A DNA stretch of 64,000 bases. It comes from Chloroflexota bacterium (GTDB lineage Bacteria; Chloroflexota; Anaerolineae; Anaerolineales; Villigracilaceae). The number at the start of each line of letters is the position of its first letter. Within the stretch, counting starts at the first letter, position 1. Made by a program: the position numbers and the translations under genes. Of this stretch, positions 8,420 to 16,194 are shown piece by piece. Where the stretch lies: the NCBI GenBank assembly GCA_016235425.1, contig JACRLC010000004.1:32208-96207 (forward strand), read 5' to 3'. The notes below the pieces were generated by a model, which saw nothing but the letters and a program-made list of their open reading frames with translations, was not told the origin of the DNA and searched no databases.

Positions 8420-9014
8420 TCTGCACAACTTTTTGCGGACTCGCCGCTCCATCCGCCGCTTCAAACCCGACCCGATACCTGATCCCGTTATACAAAACAT
8501 TCTCACCACTGCCACATTTGCCCCGTCCGCGCACAACCGACAGCCGTGGCGATTCGCGGTGTTGAAAGCCGCGGACGCGAAATCGCGCCTCGCCGAAGCC
8601 ATGGCCTCCGACTTCCGCCGCGATCTCGAACGCGACAACATGCCAGAAGCAGAAATCACAGCGCGGCTCGATAAGTCGCGCTCAAGAATCAATAATTCCC
8701 CCGTAGTGATAGTCCTCTGCATGGATATGTCCGACATGGACAACTATCCCGACTCACGCCGCGCAGATGCGGAAAGAGTCATGGCAATCCAATCCGTTGC
8801 GAACGCAGGTCTGCAACTACTCCTCGCCGCGCACGCCGAAGGGTTAGGCGGCGTGTGGACGTGCGGCCCATTATTCGCACCTGAGGTTGTGAAATCGGCA
8901 TTGAATTTGTCCCAGTCATGGGAACCACAGGCAATGTTTTTTGTTGGGTATCCAGATGAGTCACCAAAGACTAAAGAGATGAAAAGTATGGAAAGTTTGG
9001 TGAAAACATTTTGA
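8415..9014 (+). CDS. FbiB C-terminal-type nitroreductase (putative dehydro-F420 reductase)
   Basis: About 199 residues of FMN nitroreductase fold: R-T-R-R-S-I-R-R-F-K-P-D at the N-terminus, F-A-P-S-A-H-N-R-Q-P-W-R-F near 36-48, and G-L-G-G-V-W-T-C-G-P near 141-150. The sequence resembles the C-terminal domain of FbiB, which binds FMN and, in actinobacteria, reduces dehydro-F420-0 and assists glutamylation. Here it is separate from cofE. The start is uncertain: no ATG/GTG/TTG lies at the expected place; ATT at 8415, CTG at 8421 or TTG at 8433 are candidates, all overlapping or touching the preceding stop. Role in F420 maturation is inferred from family and context. Confidence 0.75.
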   Translation: MDLHNFLRTRRSIRRFKPDPIPDPVIQNILTTATFAPSAHNRQPWRFAVLKAADAKSRLAEAMASDFRRDLERDNMPEAEITARLDKSRSRINNSPVVIVLCMDMSDMDNYPDSRRADAERVMAIQSVANAGLQLLLAAHAEGLGGVWTCGPLFAPEVVKSALNLSQSWEPQAMFFVGYPDESPKTKEMKSMESLVKTF

Positions 9015-9071
9015 CCGTGGACGGCGGACTGTAGACCGTATCATCGAACACAATTCAAAACAAGGAGTGAG

Positions 9072-9482
9072 ATGTCCTTCAAATTCGAACAACTGGATGT
9101 TTGGCAACTATCCTTGGAATATTCCGATTTGATTTACGAATTGGCTGATAAACTCCCGGATAGCGAGCGGTTCAACCTAAAGTCGCAAATTACTCGCGCG
9201 GCCACATCTGTGTCTCTAAATATTGCGGAAGGATCAACAGGCCAAAGCGACCCTGAACAAAGCCGCTTTCTCGGCATGGCAATTCGTTCTTTGATTGAAA
9301 CCGTTGCCTGCCAAAGACTCATTGCTCGTCGAAAATACTTAAACGAAAAAATATTTCTAGACAAGTTGGATTTGAAAGCACAAGAACTTGCCAAACGTCT
9401 TCACGTCTTCCGCAGAATACTTGCGAAACCCAATAAAACAGCAGCTGAAGAACAAGCGCCTTATGACACGGATGAAATCTAA
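9072..9482 (+). CDS. Four-helix bundle protein (23S rRNA intervening-sequence family)
   Basis: The 136-residue, all-helical protein has the family signature F-E-Q-L-D-V-W-Q-L-S near residue 4, R-A-A-T-S-V-S-L-N-I-A-E-G near 43-55 and S-L-I-E-T-V-A near 74. The family is named after ORFs in 23S rRNA intervening sequences, but most members, as here, lie free in the chromosome; their function is unknown. A strong AAGGAGTGAG ribosome-binding site precedes ATG 9072. It splits the F420 operon between the nitroreductase and cofD, and repeat copies lie on both sides (9014-9050 and 9486-9520), so the gene may have come in with them. Confidence 0.85.
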   Translation: MSFKFEQLDVWQLSLEYSDLIYELADKLPDSERFNLKSQITRAATSVSLNIAEGSTGQSDPEQSRFLGMAIRSLIETVACQRLIARRKYLNEKIFLDKLDLKAQELAKRLHVFRRILAKPNKTAAEEQAPYDTDEI

Positions 9483-10440
9483 AGGAACCGCCCACCGTCC
9501 ACTGTCTACTGTCCGCCGTCGCATCGTTGCCCTCGCTGGCGGTGTCGGTGGTGCGAAACTTGCGCACGGCCTCGCCCAGATCCTTCCACCCGAAGATTTA
9601 ACCATCATCGTCAATACAGGCGATGACTTCGAGCATTACGGCTTGTACATTTGCCCCGATTTGGATACGGTCTGCTACACACTGGCAGGACTGGCGAATC
9701 CAGAGACGGGCTGGGGGCGCGTGGACGAGTCATGGAATGTGATCGAGAACGCGGCGAGATTGGGCGGGCCAGGTTGGTTCCGTCTCGGTGACCGCGATTT
9801 GGGAACTCATCTCGAACGCACGCGGCGGCTTAGGGAGGGTCACTGCCTCAGTGAGATTACGCGTGATTTCTGCAAGGCATGGGGAATCGAGCATACCGTC
9901 CTGCCGATGACGGATGATTGCGTGCGGACAATTGTCGAAACGGGTGAAGGCGATTTGGAATTCCAGGAATATTTCGTCCATCGTCACTGCGAGCCGCGCG
10001 TCAAAGGTTTTCGGTTCGACGGAATCGAGACAGCGGAACCAGCTATCGGGGCGCGTGAAGCGATTGCCGAGGCGGAGGCAGTGGTCATTTGCCCGTCCAA
10101 TCCCTGGGTGAGTGTAGATCCAATTTTGCGGATATTTTCCCCTCTCCTTTCGGGAGAGGGGTCAGGGGTGAGGGTGGTGGCCGTCTCCCCCATCATCGGC
10201 GGAGAGACCGTCAAAGGGCCTGCGGCGAAGATGTATCGTGAGTTGGGAATCGAGCCTTCTGCATTGGCTGTTGCCAACCACTACTCCGGCTTGTTGACCG
10301 GTTTTGTGCTGGATCGTGTGGACGCTTTATCAGTAAAAGATATTGAAGTGAAGTCGCTTGTGACAGATACGTTGATGAAATCCGCTGAGGATAGAAGACG
10401 ACTGGCACAAGATGTGCTAAACTTGATTGGAGATTTATGA
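9472..10440 (+). CDS. cofD: 2-phospho-L-lactate (LPPG) transferase
   Basis: The core begins R-I-V-A-L-A-G-G-V-G-G-A-K, the glycine-rich nucleotide-binding loop that starts CofD/FbiA proteins. The enzyme joins FO to the phospholactate or phosphoenolpyruvate moiety carried on GDP, giving F420-0 or dehydro-F420-0. Start: ATG 9472 (or 9463) is the nearest ATG and overlaps the preceding gene; it adds about 14 residues before the usual start, and these are encoded by a repeat (bases 9486-9520). A second repeat puts S-P-L-L-S-G-E-G-S-G-V-R in frame near residue 224. The 3' end overlaps cofC by ATGA, so the two are translationally coupled. Confidence 0.93.
   Translation: MKSKGTAHRPLSTVRRRIVALAGGVGGAKLAHGLAQILPPEDLTIIVNTGDDFEHYGLYICPDLDTVCYTLAGLANPETGWGRVDESWNVIENAARLGGPGWFRLGDRDLGTHLERTRRLREGHCLSEITRDFCKAWGIEHTVLPMTDDCVRTIVETGEGDLEFQEYFVHRHCEPRVKGFRFDGIETAEPAIGAREAIAEAEAVVICPSNPWVSVDPILRIFSPLLSGEGSGVRVVAVSPIIGGETVKGPAAKMYRELGIEPSALAVANHYSGLLTGFVLDRVDALSVKDIEVKSLVTDTLMKSAEDRRRLAQDVLNLIGDL
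9486..9520. repeat. CCGTCCACTGTCTACTGTCC-type repeat at cofD start
   Basis: The stretch is related by inverted orientation to ACGGCGGACTGTAGACCGT at about 9020-9038. Copies therefore flank the four-helix-bundle gene. The one here is translated as the N-terminal extension of CofD (A-H-R-P-L-S-T-V-R-R-R). Confidence 0.6.
10139..10173. repeat. CCCCTCTCC palindromic repeat inside cofD
   Basis: CCCCTCTCC and GGAGAGGGG arms (10139-10161) are followed by a TCAGGGGTGAGG tail. It lies in frame within cofD and encodes SPLLSGEGSGVR. The same element, in the same translation frame, is found in the FAH gene (51015-51051). Confidence 0.85.
10181..10200. other. cofD region after the repeat resumes the family sequence
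   Basis: Directly after the inserted repeat, cofD resumes with V-A-V-S-P-I-I-G-G, a family-conserved stretch, so the insert has been fitted between conserved parts without loss of frame. Confidence 0.5.
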
Positions 10441-11090
10441 CACTTTGGGCGATCGTCCCTGTAAAACCATTGCGGCGCGGGAAATCGCGCCTGTCTGGCG
10501 CTTTATCTGAAGATGAGCGAACGGAACTCAATAAAACATTGTTGGAACACACACTGACGACGCTTTCAGAATTAAAGGAAGTGGAACAAGTTCTGGTCGT
10601 AAGCCGCGATCCACATGCCCTGAAAATCGCACACAATCACGGCGCGCGCACCGTGCGCGAAGACGGCCAGCCGCATTTGAACACTGCATTAACGCGCGCG
10701 AGTGTAGTGGCACAGGTGTACGCCACGCGGGGCGTACTTGTCCTTCCAGCCGATTTGCCCTTGTTGTCCCGTGAAGATATTTTGGCCCTGATCGACCGTG
10801 CAGTGAAACCGCCTGTGGTGGTCATTGCGCCAGACAGGCATGGCAAAGGCACGAACGCGTTGTTGATGTCGCCCGCGGGATTGATCAATTACGATTTTGG
10901 CGAAAATTCCTTCATCCGTCATTGCGAACGCGCAAAAGACGCGGGAGCAAGATTGGAAATCGTGGAATTACCAACGCTGGGATTGGATTTGGACCTGCCT
11001 GAAGATTTGGAATTGGTGAAGAAACTGGAAGCTTTAAAGGTTGAAGAATATAAACTCCCTGCCGAAGAAGGCAGTGAACGCATATTTTAA
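10437..11090 (+). CDS. cofC: 2-phospho-L-lactate (or PEP) guanylyltransferase
   Basis: The 217-residue protein of the nucleotidyltransferase fold has A-I-V-P-V-K-P-L-R-R-G-K-S-R-L near residues 4-18 and L-V-L-P-A-D-L-P-L-L near 98-107, both standard CofC/FbiD motifs (the second contains the metal-binding Asp). The enzyme activates phospholactate or phosphoenolpyruvate with GTP for use by CofD. The ATG overlaps the cofD stop. Which of the two substrates this enzyme takes cannot be told from sequence here. The LLM oxidoreductase gene follows after 15 bases with a GGAGC ribosome site. Confidence 0.92.
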   Translation: MTLWAIVPVKPLRRGKSRLSGALSEDERTELNKTLLEHTLTTLSELKEVEQVLVVSRDPHALKIAHNHGARTVREDGQPHLNTALTRASVVAQVYATRGVLVLPADLPLLSREDILALIDRAVKPPVVVIAPDRHGKGTNALLMSPAGLINYDFGENSFIRHCERAKDAGARLEIVELPTLGLDLDLPEDLELVKKLEALKVEEYKLPAEEGSERIF

Positions 11091-11105
11091 AAACAGGAGC
11101 ATTCC

Positions 11106-12107
11106 ATGACCAAGCAACGCGTTGCACTTTATTTGCAGGATTCGCACGATCTTCGAGACGGTTTGGATTATGCAAAATACGCGGAGGAAAAAGGGTTTGA
11201 GGCTGTTTGGCAGGCCGAGTCGCGTTTGGTACGTGATGCAATCGTGCCGATGGCCGCCTACGCCGCGGTGACGAATAAAATCAAAGTCGGCTCTGGCGTC
11301 ATCAATAACTGGACGCGCAACATCGGCTTGCTCGCGGCGACGTTCCTGACGCTGGATGATCTGGCTCCAAACCGCGTTATCTGCGGCCTCGGCGCTTGGT
11401 GGGACCCGCTGGCGAAAAACGTGGGCATTGACCGCAGGAAACCGCTGACCGCAATGAAAGAGACTGTCATCGTGATGAAGAAACTGCTCAACATGGAGCG
11501 CGTCTCGTTTGACGGCGAGTTCATCCACGTCAGCGGCATCGAGTTGGACGTGGTCTATGGCCGACGCGAGCCGCGCAATGTCCCCATCATGATCGGCGCG
11601 ACCGGCGACCAAATGATGGAGCTCACAGGCGAAGTGGCAGATGGAGCGGTGCTGAATTACTGCGTCGCGCCCGAATACAACGACAAGGCCATGGAACTGC
11701 TCGAAAAAGGCCTCCGCAAATCAGGCCGCAAAATGGAAGACTTCGACCGCCCGCAGTTAATCGTCTGCTCGGTGGATGAAAGTCACGACAAGGCGATTGA
11801 TTACACCAAAATGTTGCTCTGCCAGTATCTCGCCCAGCAGCCTCACATTGCCAAGGCCTCGAAAGTCTCTGACGAAGTAATCCACGAAATCCAGTCCACC
11901 CTGGGCTGGCCTGCCACCAAAGAACAAATCCTGAAGGCCAAAGATTTGGTGCCGGATGATTTGGTCCACAAAATTACCGCATCCGGCACGCCCGAAGAAG
12001 CCCGCGCCAAAGTGGCAGAATACAAGAAGCGCGGATGCACCTGTCCCATTCTCTATCCCGTCGGCGGGAATTTCAAACTGTTGATTGATACATTTGCGCA
12101 GAATTAG
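11106..12107 (+). CDS. LLM-class F420-dependent oxidoreductase
   Basis: This is a 333-residue luciferase-like (TIM-barrel) protein with strong resemblance to the Mer/5,10-methylene-tetrahydromethanopterin reductase-like group: L-Y-L-Q-D-S-H-D near residue 6, W-Q-A-E-S-R near 38, V-G-S-G-V-I-N near 62, G-A-W-W-D-P-L near 98 and P-I-M-I-G-A-T-G near 160. Such enzymes use F420 or FMN; the location as last gene of the F420 cluster favours F420. The substrate is not predictable. Two hairpins follow the stop. Confidence 0.85.
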   Translation: MTKQRVALYLQDSHDLRDGLDYAKYAEEKGFEAVWQAESRLVRDAIVPMAAYAAVTNKIKVGSGVINNWTRNIGLLAATFLTLDDLAPNRVICGLGAWWDPLAKNVGIDRRKPLTAMKETVIVMKKLLNMERVSFDGEFIHVSGIELDVVYGRREPRNVPIMIGATGDQMMELTGEVADGAVLNYCVAPEYNDKAMELLEKGLRKSGRKMEDFDRPQLIVCSVDESHDKAIDYTKMLLCQYLAQQPHIAKASKVSDEVIHEIQSTLGWPATKEQILKAKDLVPDDLVHKITASGTPEEARAKVAEYKKRGCTCPILYPVGGNFKLLIDTFAQN

Positions 12108-12112
12108 GCCAA

Positions 12113-12155
12113 AGGTGAGAGTCATTTTTTGGGAGTGACTGTCACCTGATTTTTA
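12113..12155 (+). terminator. Intrinsic terminator of the F420 cluster
   Basis: AGGTGAGAGTCA (12113-12124) pairs with TGACTGTCACCT (12136-12147), one mismatch, and is followed by GATTTTTAT. It comes six bases after the LLM gene stop and probably ends the F420 transcript. Confidence 0.75.
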
Positions 12156-12157
12156 TG

Positions 12158-12183
12158 AGCCGCGTCACTTGACGTGGCTTTTT
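12158..12183 (+). terminator. Second hairpin with T-run before tetR
   Basis: AGCCGCGTCA pairs with TGACGTGGCT (one G-U pair), followed by TTTT. It overlaps the predicted -35 box of the tetR promoter, so read-through from the F420 cluster is shut off just where tetR transcription begins. Confidence 0.6.
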
Positions 12184-12197
12184 GCTTCGGCTATCCT
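12169..12197 (+). promoter_or_regulatory. Sigma-70-type promoter of tetR
   Basis: TTGACG (12169-12174), 17-bp spacer, TATCCT (12192-12197). The predicted start point, near 12204-12206, falls at the left edge of the palindromic operator. Confidence 0.65.
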
Positions 12198-12205
12198 CTC
12201 CCACC

Positions 12206-12227
12206 GTAGACCGACTGGTCGGTCTAC
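12206..12227. promoter_or_regulatory. TetR-type palindromic operator
   Basis: A perfect inverted repeat of GTAGACCGAC arms around a 2-bp TG centre. The GACCGAC/GTCGGTC core is typical of TetR-family operators. It lies between the predicted transcription start and the ATG at 12233, which fits repression by the TetR protein encoded directly downstream. Confidence 0.75.
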
Positions 12228-12232
12228 TCACC

Positions 12233-12862
12233 ATGACAGACACATCCCTCGATCCCACCCACGAAACCCGCTCGCGCATCCTCGAAGCCGCGGTAACGGT
12301 TTTTGCCAGCAAAGGCTACCACGACACCAAAGTGGACGATATCGTCGCCGAGTCGCGGACATCCAAAGGCTCATTCTATTTCTACTTCCCCAGCAAGCAG
12401 GATATTTTCCTCGCGCTGGTGGATACCTTCGCCGACCTGCTCGAATCCCAGTTACGAGACCGCATCTTTTCCGAGACCTCGGGCATGGCGCGCGTTGATT
12501 TGGCTTTACGCATCTGTTTAGAGACTTTCGGCCAATATCGCGGACTAGCCAAAATTGCGCTCGTCCAGGCCACAGGATTGGGAATTGCCTTCGAGGAAAA
12601 GCGCCGCGCGGTCAATGAGCGGTTTATCAAAATCATCAAGGAAAACCTGGATGAAGCCGTTGCCGACGAAAGCATTCCTCCATTGGATACAGAAGTGGCC
12701 GCGTGCGCCTGGATGGGCGCGCTGAATGAAATTGTCCTGCGCTGGGTTTATACCGGACAACCCGACCCCGTCCGCACCCTGCCTGCCCTGCGGACATTTT
12801 TATTGCAAAGCGTGGGGGCAAAACGTAACGCGACATTTATGTCGCCAACAGAGCCGACATAA
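12233..12862 (+). CDS. TetR/AcrR family transcriptional regulator
   Basis: The 209-residue protein has the TetR helix-turn-helix at residues 12-58 (T-R-S-R-I-L-E-A-A, then G-Y-H-D-T-K-V-D-D-I-V, then S-K-G-S-F-Y-F-Y-F). The C-terminal two-thirds is a ligand-binding helical domain of unknown ligand. ATG 12233 is preferred over 12182 because the family alignment begins here and because the operator would otherwise be inside the coding region. No Shine-Dalgarno is visible. The last 12 residues (R-N-A-T-F-M-S-P-T-E-P-T) and the TAA are encoded by a family-A repeat. The regulator lies directly before the men cluster and may also control it. Confidence 0.88.
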   Translation: MTDTSLDPTHETRSRILEAAVTVFASKGYHDTKVDDIVAESRTSKGSFYFYFPSKQDIFLALVDTFADLLESQLRDRIFSETSGMARVDLALRICLETFGQYRGLAKIALVQATGLGIAFEEKRRAVNERFIKIIKENLDEAVADESIPPLDTEVAACAWMGALNEIVLRWVYTGQPDPVRTLPALRTFLLQSVGAKRNATFMSPTEPT

Positions 12863-12874
12863 ATGTCGGGTTAC
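12825..12874. repeat. Family-A palindrome forming the tetR 3' end
   Basis: Arms at 12825-12844 and 12854-12874 (CGACATTTATGTCG and complement). The left arm and loop are translated as the tail of TetR and the right arm holds its stop codon. The menF ribosome-binding site starts directly after it. Confidence 0.85.
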
Positions 12875-12885
12875 AGGAGATTCTT

Positions 12886-14241
12886 TTGAATCGCATCGTC
12901 AACTACACCATCCCATATCAACCTTACCCATTGACAGAGTTTTTACGCTTCGGCTCCGGCATGGAACGTTTTTACTTCGAGAGCAGTCAATCGCCGGCAG
13001 CAATCGCGGGACTTGGGATCGCCGCACAAATTTCCCGCAACGGCGCCAACCGCTTCGCGAATCTCGGATACACCTTGCGGGAATTTTTCCAGCGTATCTT
13101 ATGTGTAAACGAATCCAACTCCATGCCGCGTCCAATACTCCTCGGCGGCGGGGCATTTTTCGATCATACGGAACCCGGCCTCTGGGACTCTTTTCCTTCA
13201 GCATCACTGATACTTCCTCGTTACGCGTTGATCCGCGTCGGCGCTGAATATTTCTTTTCCGTGAATCAATTGTCGGCGGGAAATGAATCGCTGGCGAACA
13301 CATCCCACCGCGCCCGCATCGAAGCCGAAAATTTCATCACTCAGCTGGAAGCCGCCGTCCTCCCGCCGCCATCCATCCCAGACGAAATCACAAGCATTGA
13401 AACCTCCCGCGCAGACTGGCAAAATGCCATTCTTCAATCCATCGAAATGATTCGCCAGGGCAGGCTGAAAAAAGTAGTCATGGCGCGCCCGGTACACGTC
13501 AATGGAAATCGCCCGCTGGATGTCCCAGCGCTTTTGGAAAATCTCGGCGAATCAAGTCCATCCTGTTTTCGCTTTCTGTTTGAATTCGCGCCCGGGACAA
13601 CTTTCGCAGGCGCGACACCCGAAAGACTGGTTTCAGTCCTGGAGTCGGATGGCTTGCCGCCCAAATCTGGTGCGAAATTCACCACTGCCGCCGTCGCAGG
13701 TTCCATTCGCCGCGGAGAATTTCCCGGCGAGGATGAATCTCTGGGACAACAACTTCTCACGTCAGCAAAAGATCAAAGCGAACACGCCTTCGTTGTAAAC
13801 GAAATTCGCGAAAAAATGTCGCCGCTCGTCGAAATACTCAACGTGGATTCCACGCCAAAACTTTTGCGCCTGCCAAACATTCAGCATTTACGAACAGACA
13901 TCACAGGCACATTGCATCCAGATCAAAGCATCTTAAACATTGTCGCCGCGTTGCATCCCACACCTGCAGTTGGTGGTGTGCCGGGTGAGGCCGCACTGCG
14001 CCTCATCCGCAAATTGGAAGGATTCGAACGCGGCTGGTACGCGGGTCCCGTCGGCTGGGTGGACTCAAACGGCAACGGCGATTTCATCGTTGCTATCCGA
14101 TCAGGATTATTCCACGACAATGCGGCAACGCTTTTCGGCGGTGCGGGCATCGTTGCAGATTCCGATCCGCAAAAAGAATGGGACGAGACGGGTTTGAAGA
14201 TCCGCTTTCTGCTCAACGCCATGCAATCCGAGATGGCATGA
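12886..14241 (+). CDS. menF: Isochorismate synthase
   Basis: The 451-residue chorismate-binding enzyme converts chorismate to isochorismate, the entry step to menaquinone. The C-terminal half has the family motifs: K-V-V-M-A-R near 197, T-F-A-G-A-T-P-E-R-L near 240, A-V-A-G-S-I-R-R-G near 265, H-P-T-P-A-V-G-G-V-P near 358, and G-W-Y-A-G-P-V-G-W near 383. The start is TTG 12886, six bases after a CAGGAGA ribosome site; there is no upstream ATG in a plausible place. It overlaps menD by ATGA. Salicylate-type isochorismate synthase is excluded by context. Confidence 0.9.
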   Translation: MNRIVNYTIPYQPYPLTEFLRFGSGMERFYFESSQSPAAIAGLGIAAQISRNGANRFANLGYTLREFFQRILCVNESNSMPRPILLGGGAFFDHTEPGLWDSFPSASLILPRYALIRVGAEYFFSVNQLSAGNESLANTSHRARIEAENFITQLEAAVLPPPSIPDEITSIETSRADWQNAILQSIEMIRQGRLKKVVMARPVHVNGNRPLDVPALLENLGESSPSCFRFLFEFAPGTTFAGATPERLVSVLESDGLPPKSGAKFTTAAVAGSIRRGEFPGEDESLGQQLLTSAKDQSEHAFVVNEIREKMSPLVEILNVDSTPKLLRLPNIQHLRTDITGTLHPDQSILNIVAALHPTPAVGGVPGEAALRLIRKLEGFERGWYAGPVGWVDSNGNGDFIVAIRSGLFHDNAATLFGGAGIVADSDPQKEWDETGLKIRFLLNAMQSEMA

Positions 14242-15980
14242 ATACCGCCAACCGCAACACAATCTGGTCGGGCATTTTCGCCGCTGAGTTAAAAAAACTT
14301 GGCCTCGAGTCTGTTTGCATCGCGCCCGGCTCACGCTCCACGCCGCTTGCCATCGCGTTTGCTGAAAGCGGCATCCGCATCTACACCCACAGCGACGAAC
14401 GGTCCGCGGCTTATTTTGCGCTTGGCCTTGCACGCGCCAGCCGTAAACCCGTCGCGCTCGTTTGCACTTCGGGTACGGCCGCCGCGAATTTTTTCCCGGC
14501 CATCGTCGAAGCCAATTACAGCGAAACCCCGCTCCTTGTCCTCACCGCCGACCGCCCCGCCGAACTGCGCGAGAGCGGCGCCAACCAAACCATTGACCAA
14601 CTCAAACTTTACGGCGATCACATCCGCTGGTTTGTGGATGTCCCTGCGCCCGAGGCAAATTTCTCCAAACATCTTTTTCGATATTTGCAAACTCTCGCCG
14701 CGCGCGCCTGGGAGACTTCGCAATCGCCTCTGCCCGGCCCCGTCCATTTGAACTTTCCTTTTCGCAAACCGCTTGAACCAATTGACGTTCCCAACGACCG
14801 CCCCGCGTGGCTGGACGCCACGCTTCTTTCCGCCCTGGAAACTGTCCCCGCACAATTGACATTTTCTCGTCCCCAACTTTCTCCTACCAAAGAGCAAACG
14901 GACTTTCTCTCCCAAGCCATCTCCTCCACCCCGCGCGGACTCATCGTCTGCGGACCGCGTTGCCCCGCTGGAAATTTTCCCGCGCGATTAACCGAACTCG
15001 CCACGCGGACAGGCTACCCCATCCTCGCCGACGCGCTTTCTGGTTTACGCTTCGGCGCACACGTCAATGAATTTATCCTCGGCGGATACGATACTTTTCT
15101 GCCAGCACCTTTGCGCCCGCACTTGATCCTCCGCTTCGGTGACCTGCCTACCAGCAACGCCTTGTCCGATTATCTCGACAGCCTTGAGGAGGTTCCGCAA
15201 ATCCATATCTCCGAAACCAAACGCTGGCGCGATGACCGTTTCCGCGTCACACACTCCATGTGGTGCGATCCACTTTTGTTGTGCGAGTCTTTGCTCAGTA
15301 GGTCGGATTGGCAATCCGACCTACACTGGCTCCCCGCGTGGACAAGGCTCGAAAACGCGGTCTGGGATGAGGTCCGCGCGATGCGGGCGGAACCAGATTT
15401 CGAGGGCGGCATCCTGCCCGATGTGCTGAGTCAACTTCCAGCGGGCAACGGACTCTACGTTGCCAACAGCCTGCCCGTGCGTCACCTCGACCAGTTCGCC
15501 CAGCCCGACCAAAAACCCGTGCAGGTTTTTGCCAATCGCGGCGCAAGCGGAATTGACGGCACGCTTTCGAGCGCGCTCGGCGCGGCCGCACATTTACCGG
15601 GGCTGGTCTTCGTCACCGGCGATACATCTTTTTATCACGACATGAACGGACTGCTGGCCTTTTTGCGTTGTAACATCCGCGCCACGATTGTCATCATCAA
15701 CAACGACGGCGGCGGAATTTTCCATCACCTGCCCATCTCAAAATTCGAACCGCCGTTCACCGATCTATTTGTCGCCCCGCATGGACTGACCTTCGAGCAC
15801 GCCGCCAAACTTTATGGCCTTGACTATGTTTGCGTTGAACGCCTCTCGCTTTCATCCGCGCTGAAAAGATCGCTTGCATCGGAAAAACCAACCATTATCG
15901 AAATCCACAGCGACGCGGCCAAATTTGAGCAATTGAGAAAAGAATTGAATCGGCGCGTGAAAGAGAAATCCGTTGGTTGA
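14238..15980 (+). CDS. menD: SEPHCHC synthase
   Basis: The 580-residue thiamine-diphosphate enzyme condenses isochorismate with 2-oxoglutarate. Visible motifs: A-P-G-S-R-S-T-P-L-A near 29, H-S-D-E-R-S-A-A-Y-F near 51, T-S-G-T-A-A-A-N near 77, and the ThDP/metal-binding region G-D-T-S-F-Y-H-D through N-N-D-G-G-G-I-F near 462-494. ATG 14238 overlaps the menF stop. A 27-bp REP palindrome lies in frame at 15298-15324 and contributes S-R-S-D-W-Q-S-D-L near residue 356, in a region between domains. Confidence 0.93.
   Translation: MNTANRNTIWSGIFAAELKKLGLESVCIAPGSRSTPLAIAFAESGIRIYTHSDERSAAYFALGLARASRKPVALVCTSGTAAANFFPAIVEANYSETPLLVLTADRPAELRESGANQTIDQLKLYGDHIRWFVDVPAPEANFSKHLFRYLQTLAARAWETSQSPLPGPVHLNFPFRKPLEPIDVPNDRPAWLDATLLSALETVPAQLTFSRPQLSPTKEQTDFLSQAISSTPRGLIVCGPRCPAGNFPARLTELATRTGYPILADALSGLRFGAHVNEFILGGYDTFLPAPLRPHLILRFGDLPTSNALSDYLDSLEEVPQIHISETKRWRDDRFRVTHSMWCDPLLLCESLLSRSDWQSDLHWLPAWTRLENAVWDEVRAMRAEPDFEGGILPDVLSQLPAGNGLYVANSLPVRHLDQFAQPDQKPVQVFANRGASGIDGTLSSALGAAAHLPGLVFVTGDTSFYHDMNGLLAFLRCNIRATIVIINNDGGGIFHHLPISKFEPPFTDLFVAPHGLTFEHAAKLYGLDYVCVERLSLSSALKRSLASEKPTIIEIHSDAAKFEQLRKELNRRVKEKSVG
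15298..15324. repeat. REP palindrome inside menD (RAYT-linked family)
   Basis: GTAGGTCGGATTG, one central G, then CAATCCGACCTAC: a perfect 27-bp palindrome. The same sequence occurs at 22798-22822 beside the RAYT transposase gene. It is translated in frame within MenD. Confidence 0.9.
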
Positions 15981-16160
15981 GTAGGCGGCGGGTTTCGATA
16001 CACAAAGAACGCTACTCAACCACCGCCGCCGTATCGCCCGCCCTGGTGTTCGGGCCAGGGAAACCAACAAGTCACAAGCAAACATGAAATATAAAGTAGA
16101 AATAAAATTGGTGGTCTCGATACGCCCTTCGACGAACACTCAGGGCTACTCGACCACCGA
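15978..16160. repeat. Two GGTTGAGTAG/CTACTCAACC-type palindromes between menD and menB
   Basis: Copy one: GGTTGAGTAG (15978-) pairs with CTACTCAACC (near 16012-16021). Copy two: GGTGGTCTCGATACG (near 16110) ends with CTACTCGACCACC (near 16146-16158). Similar elements lie at 20203-20335. The 214-bp intergenic region contains no gene that can be supported. Confidence 0.75.
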
Positions 16161-16194
16161 TATATAACAAACGAAACACGTAACAGAGGAACTC

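Noticed and set aside
9072..9482. Four-helix-bundle gene considered as a sign of a 23S rRNA intervening sequence
   Set aside because: No rRNA sequence surrounds it; most members of the family are chromosomal genes outside rRNA.
12441..12480. tRNA-like T-loop sequence (GCTCGAATCCCAG) inside tetR
   Set aside because: No acceptor stem, anticodon arm or D-arm can be fitted around it, and it lies within a well-supported coding region.
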